Of a DNA stretch of 64,000 nucleotides, positions 59,113-64,000 are shown piece by piece (the first letter of the stretch is position 1; each line of letters opens with the position of its first letter). The stretch is from assembly GCF_011758805.1 (NCBI RefSeq), contig NZ_JAANOW010000002.1, positions 620,001-684,000 on the forward strand, read 5' to 3'. Under the pieces are notes generated by a model, which worked only from the letters and a program-made list of their open reading frames with translations, was not told where the DNA came from and did no database searches. The translations under genes and the position numbers were made by a program. The DNA is from Mycolicibacterium fluoranthenivorans (lineage in GTDB: Bacteria > Actinomycetota > Actinomycetes > Mycobacteriales > Mycobacteriaceae).

Positions 59113-59919
59113 TCAGCGGCCCTGGAATTGCGCGTCGCGCTTGTCGCGGAAGGCCGCCAGCCCCTCCTTGAAGTCGTCACTGCGGCTTGACAATTCGAGG
59201 GCCATTGCCTCGTTCTGCAGGTGCCGGTCCAAATCGAGTCCGTTTCCGCTGTGCAACAACCATTTGGTGAGGCCGAGCGCCACGGTCGGAGCCGCCGCCA
59301 GGCCACCGATGAGTCGTTCGGCCTCGCTGTCGAGGTCGGCGGCGGGGTGGGCGCTGTGGATGATGCCCCAATCTGCCGCGGTGGAACCGGACAGTTCCTG
59401 ACCGAGCAACAGCAGTCGACGGGTGCGAACCATGCCGATCAGCCGGGGGAGCAACCAGGCCGCGCCGCTGTCGGGGGTGAAGCCACGGGCCATGAACGGT
59501 TCCCAGAACCGCGCATCTTCGGAGGCTACACAGAAGTCGGAGGCCATCGCGAGGTGGAAGCCGAGTCCGGCGGTCCAGCCACGGACTACCGAGACGATGG
59601 GCACCTGGGTCTCCAGCATCAGCGGGATGAGGCGGTTGGCCTTGTTGGGGAGTCGGCGCTGGGTGCTGCCCACCCGTGGTTTGCGGTCGGATCTCGCGTT
59701 GTTGGAGACAAGGTCCGACCCCGCGCAGAAGTCGGGTCCGCAGGCGCGGAGGACGATGACGCGAACCGACTCGTCGATGCCCGCAGCGGCGAGGTGGCCG
59801 ATCATCGCGTCGAGTATCACGTCGTTGACGGCGTTCCGGCGCTCCGCCCGGTCCAGCGTCAATTCCAGTACGGCACCGTGGTGCTCGGCGCGTAGACCGT
59901 CGACATCGGGGTAACTCAT
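59113..59919 (-). CDS. Enoyl-CoA hydratase/isomerase family (crotonase)
   Basis: 268 residues. FCAGSDLVSN and RGWTAGLGFHLAMASDFCVA form the oxyanion hole region; the catalytic segment is ARGFTPDSGAAWLLPRLIG, with Asp in the position used by PaaG-like enzymes. C-terminal AFRDKRDAQFQGR ending is typical. It lies 3 bp after the double hot-dog gene and 5 bp before the dehydrogenase, second gene of the operon. It resembles the crotonase at 61286-62107 on the other strand more than the tandem pair downstream. Confidence 0.9.
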   Translation of the reverse strand: MSYPDVDGLRAEHHGAVLELTLDRAERRNAVNDVILDAMIGHLAAAGIDESVRVIVLRACGPDFCAGSDLVSNNARSDRKPRVGSTQRRLPNKANRLIPLMLETQVPIVSVVRGWTAGLGFHLAMASDFCVASEDARFWEPFMARGFTPDSGAAWLLPRLIGMVRTRRLLLLGQELSGSTAADWGIIHSAHPAADLDSEAERLIGGLAAAPTVALGLTKWLLHSGNGLDLDRHLQNEAMALELSSRSDDFKEGLAAFRDKRDAQFQGR

Positions 59920-59922
59920 AGG

Positions 59923-61188
59923 TCAACGCTCGGAGAACTGCGCCGAGATCGCGGTCAGCAGCTCGGGCAAGTTGGTGGCGGCGCCGGGGGGATCGGGCAG
60001 GCGGACCGGTCCCCGCTCCCGGCTCGGCAGCAGGATGGTGGCGCGCCCGGGTGCGGTCACCTCGCCCCGCTGGCTGGTGGCTGCGAGCTCGAGATCGACC
60101 GCCGGCCGGTTCCCTTCGGCGAGGTACTTACGGGTCACGGTGCCTGTGATGGTGTGCAGATCGCCCACGTAGTTGAACAGGCGGAATTCGCAGTCCAGCT
60201 TCCAGAGCCACGCATCGTCACCCATCCAGTCGGTGCACAGGTGGATCAACCAGGTCTCGCGCATCCGGCCGTAGTCGAAGGTGGTCGGGTTGCCGGCGTT
60301 CTGGGCGGCGCTCGGCTCCCAGTGCACCCGTTGCTGGACATCGGGTACGCCGTGTTCGTTGGGTGTGTAGAAACGCGGGATCCGCTGGCGGTTGCGCCAC
60401 GCCAACGCCAGTGGTCGGACTCCGTACATGCCGGTGCCCATGCCGACATGCCAGCAGACCATGTCGGTCACCGTCAGCGGCCCCTTGGTCAGGGGTCCGA
60501 CCTCGTCGCCCTCCTGGACGTCCTCCCACCATCGCGGGCTGGCTCCACGCGGCGCCTGGGCGGCATACCGTCGGTCGATCTCGGCGATCTCCTCGGGCGA
60601 CCAGGACTTGAGTTCGACGGTCTGGTACTTCTTGCGTCCGCGCGCCTTGCTGCGTTCGGTGCGAATCATGTTCCGGTACTGCCCTCCGAGCAGTGTGCCG
60701 TCCTCCTCGCGGAACACTTGGGCGGACCATTCGTGCACCGCGCGGTCGGCGAACTCACTGTCTTTGTCCAGCGCCGCCACGAGTGCGTTGCGCCGGAACA
60801 CCCGGCGGCCGGCCCGCAGCGGCGCCCACCACTCCCGTGCGGACGAGGCGTAGAAGGCGTGCACGCCGCGCAGGGGATCGCCTTTGGTCAGCGCCCGGTC
60901 CTCCTCGGACAGCTCGGTTACCTCGTCCTCGCCGATCAGCGTGTCGCCGCCGACCAGCGCCGGTGGGGCCAACGGCTCACCCCACACGGACTTCGCCGCG
61001 TACTCCGGGTCGCACCAGAGCGGGTTGGCGTCGCCGTAGCTCTCGGCGACATGGCGGAACGCGTCCTCGTTGGGGCGGAAGTAATGCGGGGGCTGGGTGT
61101 GCGGTACGGCGATGCCGATGGTGGCCCGCAATCTCGCCAGTCCCGCATCGGTGATCTTGCCGGTGTCAGGGGAGGGATTCGCCGCCAT
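59923..61188 (-). CDS. Double hot-dog (FAS1/MaoC-like) dehydratase
   Basis: 421 residues with two hot-dog domains. The N-terminal one has HYFRPNEDAFRHVAESYGDANPLWCD, quoted in part as AESYGDANPLWCDPEYA, the N-terminal MaoC/FAS1 pattern; the second (after about residue 215) has VQEGDEVGPLTKGPLTVTD and DMVCWHVGMGTGMYG, then a C-terminal strand set with VTGTVTRKY-like segment (ITGTVTRKYLAEG). It probably hydrates an enoyl-CoA with a bulky acyl group. First gene of the minus-strand operon ending at 54785, and divergent from the crotonase at 61286. Confidence 0.85.
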   Translation of the reverse strand: MAANPSPDTGKITDAGLARLRATIGIAVPHTQPPHYFRPNEDAFRHVAESYGDANPLWCDPEYAAKSVWGEPLAPPALVGGDTLIGEDEVTELSEEDRALTKGDPLRGVHAFYASSAREWWAPLRAGRRVFRRNALVAALDKDSEFADRAVHEWSAQVFREEDGTLLGGQYRNMIRTERSKARGRKKYQTVELKSWSPEEIAEIDRRYAAQAPRGASPRWWEDVQEGDEVGPLTKGPLTVTDMVCWHVGMGTGMYGVRPLALAWRNRQRIPRFYTPNEHGVPDVQQRVHWEPSAAQNAGNPTTFDYGRMRETWLIHLCTDWMGDDAWLWKLDCEFRLFNYVGDLHTITGTVTRKYLAEGNRPAVDLELAATSQRGEVTAPGRATILLPSRERGPVRLPDPPGAATNLPELLTAISAQFSER

Positions 61189-61285
61189 CCAGTGCCTCCT
61201 CGTTGTGGCCCCGCGTCGTGATCTAGACGATAATGGAAATTAAGATACCCGAAAAGCGGAAATGGCGTTAACGCAGGAGGTCTAC

Positions 61286-62107
61286 ATGGGCGTGGAGTCG
61301 TCCGGAATCGTTGTGACACACGACGAGGTCGGTGTTGCGCACATCCTCATTGATCGAGCCGAGGTGGGAAACTCGTTGTCCCCGTTGGCACGTGACTTCC
61401 TCACCGAGGCTTTTCGTTCGGCTTCCGGCGACCCTGCGGTACGCGCGGTGCTGTTATCCGCGGCGGGGACGCGGCACTTCTGTGCGGGCGCGGGACTTGC
61501 GCCGACCGACTCGAAATCGAGTTCCTACGCCGACCAGAAGCGCCGGCCGGGCGACATCGCACGGATGCTGCGGGGCGGCTGGCAGGCGCTGGTCACCTCG
61601 GTGCTGGAATGCGACAAACCGGTGATCGCGACGGTGAAAGGTGTGGCAGCCGGCGCGGGGTCCAGTCTGATGCTGGCCTGCGACCTGGTCGTGATGTCAA
61701 CGCAAGCAACGCTTGTCGAGTCGTTCGTGCACCGCGGGATCCTGCCCGATTCGGGGGCTGCCTACCTGTTGACCAGAATCGTGGGGCTACGCAAGGCCAC
61801 CGAGTTGCTGATGCTGGGCGAGACGCTCGATGCTGCGGCGTGTGAACGTCTCGGCATCGCCAATCGGGTGGCCCCAGTGGAGGATGTCGACGTGATCGCG
61901 CAGGACTGGGCCCGGCGTCTGGCGTCGGGCCCGACGGTCATGCTCGGTCTCACCAAGCGCCTGTTGGCGGTCTCCTCGGAATCGGGTCGCGATCGCGCTC
62001 TCGAACAGGAAGCGTGGGCCCAGGAGGTCGTCTCGCGCACGGAGGATCTTCAGGAAGGGCTGCGGTCGTTCGCGGAGCGCCGCGCCCCGCGGTTCCAGGG
62101 TTTCTGA
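61286..62107 (+). CDS. Enoyl-CoA hydratase/isomerase family (crotonase)
   Basis: 273 residues from ATG 61286, with AGGAGG five bases upstream; an earlier ATG at 61262 lacks such a site. HFCAGAGLAPTD and KGVAAGAGSSLMLACDLVVM form the oxyanion hole; HRGILPDSGAAYLLTRIVG holds the Asp-containing catalytic segment of PaaG-like enzymes. Ends AERRAPRFQGF, as usual. Divergent from the hot-dog operon across 97 bp that include one good 16-bp half-site (ATTATC on the minus strand near 61230). Confidence 0.9.
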   Translation: MGVESSGIVVTHDEVGVAHILIDRAEVGNSLSPLARDFLTEAFRSASGDPAVRAVLLSAAGTRHFCAGAGLAPTDSKSSSYADQKRRPGDIARMLRGGWQALVTSVLECDKPVIATVKGVAAGAGSSLMLACDLVVMSTQATLVESFVHRGILPDSGAAYLLTRIVGLRKATELLMLGETLDAAACERLGIANRVAPVEDVDVIAQDWARRLASGPTVMLGLTKRLLAVSSESGRDRALEQEAWAQEVVSRTEDLQEGLRSFAERRAPRFQGF

Positions 62108-62109
62108 CC

Positions 62110-62973
62110 CTAACTCGTCGGGCCACCGCGGATGGTGAACGCCGAGCTGTCGTCGATCTGATCGATGGCGTCTGCGATGCCTTCGGGACTCAGCTGGGGG
62201 TCTTCGATGCCCTTGGTGACGCCGATGAACACCCGTGACACCTTGCCCGCGCCAACCGAGTAGATGTGTGCGGTCCGGTCGCAGGAGCGGTGTGAGAGGT
62301 AGACCACGACCGGGGTGACGAGCTCGGGATCCATGACCTTGCCCGCCTCGCCCATGATCTCCTCGGTCATCCGGGTCCGGGCGATCGGCGCGATGGCGTT
62401 GACGGCGATCCCGTTACGCGCGCCTTCGATTGCGAGCACGTGCATCATGCCCACCAGCCCCATCTTCGCGGCGCCGTAGTTGGCCTGCCCGAAGTTGCCG
62501 AAAAGTCCGGTTCCCGAGGTGGTTTGCACGATCCGGCCGTAGTTCTGCGCGCGCATGATCGGCCAGACGGCGCGGGTGACGTGGAAGGCGCCGGTGAGGT
62601 GGACGGCGACCACTGCGTCGACCTGGTCTGCCGTCATGTTCTTGAAGGCCGCGTCGCGCAGAATCCCGGCGTTGTTCACCAGGATGTCGACTCGGCCGAA
62701 CGCCTCTACTGCGGCGGCCACGATCGCGGCGCCCCCGTCCTCGGTGGCCACCGAGTCCCCGTTCGCGACGGCGATCCCGCCGGCGGCGGTGATCTCGTCG
62801 ACCACGGACTGGGCGGCTGCCGAGGATGCCCCCTGGCCGTCGACCGCGCTACCGAGGTCGTTGACCAGCACCCGCGCCCCACGACGGGCCAGTTCGAGGG
62901 CGTGGCATCGTCCAAGTCCACCGCCGGCCCCCGTGACGATGGCCACCTGATCATCGAAAGTCATTGACTGCAT
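62110..62973 (-). CDS. SDR family oxidoreductase (17beta-HSD4/MFE-like)
   Basis: 287 residues. GAGGGLGRCHALELARRGA cofactor motif, NNAGILRD, TTSGTGLFGNFGQANYGAAK with YxxxK, then APIARTRMTEEIMGEAG. The long loop LGSAVDGQGASSAAAQSV after strand 2 and the C-terminal extension place it with the dehydrogenase domain of multifunctional enzyme 2, as for the gene at 12519-13433. It likely oxidises a 3-hydroxyacyl-CoA. ATG 62973 has no clear ribosome binding site; ATG 62964 is an alternative. Convergent with the crotonase, 2 bp apart. Confidence 0.86.
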   Translation of the reverse strand: MQSMTFDDQVAIVTGAGGGLGRCHALELARRGARVLVNDLGSAVDGQGASSAAAQSVVDEITAAGGIAVANGDSVATEDGGAAIVAAAVEAFGRVDILVNNAGILRDAAFKNMTADQVDAVVAVHLTGAFHVTRAVWPIMRAQNYGRIVQTTSGTGLFGNFGQANYGAAKMGLVGMMHVLAIEGARNGIAVNAIAPIARTRMTEEIMGEAGKVMDPELVTPVVVYLSHRSCDRTAHIYSVGAGKVSRVFIGVTKGIEDPQLSPEGIADAIDQIDDSSAFTIRGGPTS

Positions 62974-62999
62974 GAGTGAGAGGTTACATTTACGGGACA

Positions 63000-63015
63000 G
63001 AGAATTGACATTTTC
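63000..63015. promoter_or_regulatory. 16-bp palindromic operator-like site
   Basis: GAGAATTGACATTTTC fits the consensus at 11 of 12 positions. It lies between the divergent SDR (62973) and acyl-CoA synthetase (63030), directly before the ribosome binding site GGAGG of the latter. Confidence 0.5.
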
Positions 63016-63029
63016 GACGGAGGTACGTC

Positions 63030-64000
63030 ATGACTGTCCCGTCCGAGCTGTTGCGCCACGCGCACCGACGGGCCGCGGGCCTGCGTTCCCGGTTTCGCGC
63101 CGCAGGGTTCTGGTCCGCGCAACCTGTGGACGCTGTGCGGTTCGCCGCCGCGCGGTACCCGGCCCGGGTCGCGGCCGTCGACCGCCGTCTCGGCGAGCTG
63201 ACCTATTCCCAACTGGACGAGCGAATCGACCTGGCGGCCAAGGCAATGGTTGACGCGGGCGTGGGTGTGGCGACTCCCGTGGTCGTCGTGGTGGGCAACG
63301 ATATCGACTCGGTGGTCGCCGTCCATGCGGTCATGCGTATCGAGGCGGTGGTGTTGCTGGTGGCCCGTAGTTCCGGGCCCGCCCAGGTGGCCGATGTCAT
63401 CGAACGGTCCGGCGCCCGATTCGGGACCGCGCCGAACTGGGACCGCGTCGCCGACTGCACCGGAGGCGCCGGCTTCAGCTGGATCGACCCGCACCGGTAC
63501 ACCGGTGCCGGCAAGCTGCCCCGCCGAACGGTGCCGGCCGACCAGCCGTCGTTCATCCTTTACACCTCGGGGACCACGTCGCGCCCCAAGGGTGTGATCC
63601 ACTCGGTGAGCACCCTGACCAAGGCATCGGTCAACTACATCGCCGGCGCCGGCCTCAGCTGGGACGACCGGATCTTTCTGATCAGCCCGTTGGCGTCGGT
63701 CACCGGCGTGCTGCAGGCCCTCTTCATCGCGCCGATGCTGACGGCGCCGGTCGTCCTCGAAGATCGGTGGGATCCCGCGGCGACGTGTGAACTGCTGCTG
63801 ACGTCGGGGGCCACCTGGTACGGCGGCCCGGACCGGCTGCTGGATCGGCTCCTCGACGAGGCCGTCAAACGCGACCGCCTGGTACCGCTACGGGCGGTCT
63901 ATCTGGGCGGGACCATGCTCGACGCGCGGATCGTCGATCGGATCGAGGACGATTTCGGGATCATCGTGATGCGCGCCTACGGGTCATCGGAGGTACCAGT
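63030..64000 (+). CDS. Acyl-CoA synthetase (AMP-binding), cut by the window end
   Basis: The frame is open from ATG 63030 to the last base, at least 323 residues, so the C-terminal domain is missing here. N-terminal FAAARYPARVAAVDRRLGEL, A3 motif LYTSGTTSRPKGVIH near residue 177 and A5 region MRAYGSSEVP at the very end. GGAGG lies six bases before the ATG. It activates an acid to its CoA ester. The 16-bp site just upstream links it to the other regulated units of the island. Confidence 0.9.
   Translation, partial: MTVPSELLRHAHRRAAGLRSRFRAAGFWSAQPVDAVRFAAARYPARVAAVDRRLGELTYSQLDERIDLAAKAMVDAGVGVATPVVVVVGNDIDSVVAVHAVMRIEAVVLLVARSSGPAQVADVIERSGARFGTAPNWDRVADCTGGAGFSWIDPHRYTGAGKLPRRTVPADQPSFILYTSGTTSRPKGVIHSVSTLTKASVNYIAGAGLSWDDRIFLISPLASVTGVLQALFIAPMLTAPVVLEDRWDPAATCELLLTSGATWYGGPDRLLDRLLDEAVKRDRLVPLRAVYLGGTMLDARIVDRIEDDFGIIVMRAYGSSEVP

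Noticed and set aside
1..64000. CRISPR arrays, tRNA or rRNA genes, insertion sequences, phage genes
   Set aside because: No regularly spaced repeats, cloverleaf-like segments, transposase or integrase motifs were found by reading both strands.

Overview
The window is GC-rich, almost fully coding DNA with short overlapping genes, many GTG/TTG starts and actinobacterial protein families: six MCE proteins, mycofactocin-linked dehydrogenases, NDMA-dependent alcohol dehydrogenase, F420-type luciferase-like enzyme, and P450s with small ferredoxins. This points to a Mycobacteriales genome, most likely Mycolicibacterium or another fast-growing, soil-type Mycobacterium. The species is inferred from gene content only. 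No rRNA, tRNA, CRISPR array, insertion sequence or phage gene was seen.

Layout. (1) 0.2-7 kb: a tandem hot-dog protein after a possible P450 remnant, then a minus-strand operon of amidohydrolase, SDR, aldehyde dehydrogenase, NDMA-type alcohol dehydrogenase and an unknown protein. (2) 7-13.5 kb: a TetR regulator, a divergent periplasmic-binding-type protein without signal peptide, and a P450 flanked by two dihydrodipicolinate-reductase-like proteins, followed by an SDR. (3) 13.5-19.3 kb: SDRs, a BFD-type [2Fe-2S] protein, a frameshifted alpha/beta hydrolase, and a four-gene cassette of small and polytopic membrane proteins with no family I recognise. (4) 19.4-25.3 kb: acyl-CoA synthetase, CoA-transferase, P450, [3Fe-4S] ferredoxin, second TetR. 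(5) 25.3-31.4 kb: a minus-strand operon that matches the cholesterol igr operon in content (P450, two acyl-CoA dehydrogenases, hydratases, DUF35, thiolase-like aldolase), but with ChsH2 split into two genes. (6) 31.7-43.7 kb: aldehyde dehydrogenase, a fused double CoA-transferase, then mceA-F plus a secreted protein, with no yrbE permease genes. (7) 43.7-54.8 kb: two more amidohydrolases, an isochorismatase-like protein without its usual cysteine, acyl-CoA dehydrogenases, LLM oxidoreductase, acyl-CoA synthetase, mycofactocin-type SDR. (8) 54.8-64 kb: a six-gene beta-oxidation-like operon (hot-dog hydratase, three crotonases, acyl-CoA dehydrogenase, CoA ligase), a fourth crotonase, an SDR, and a CoA ligase cut by the window end.

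Taken together this looks like a catabolic island for a lipophilic, probably polycyclic or branched substrate (steroid- or terpenoid-like, by inference): MCE proteins for uptake, P450s plus ferredoxin for oxygenation, alcohol and aldehyde dehydrogenases for oxidation to the acid, CoA ligases and CoA-transferases for activation, paired dehydrogenases, hydratases and an aldolase for chain removal, and amidohydrolases as candidate C-C hydrolases or decarboxylases.

Two repeated palindromes tie distant promoters together. One is a 21-bp element (CAACAT-N9-ATGTTG) at four sites, next to the first TetR gene. The other is a 16-bp element (GAKAAY-N4-RTTMTC) with five perfect and several near-perfect copies, all in intergenic or start-proximal DNA. 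They suggest two regulons acting across the island.
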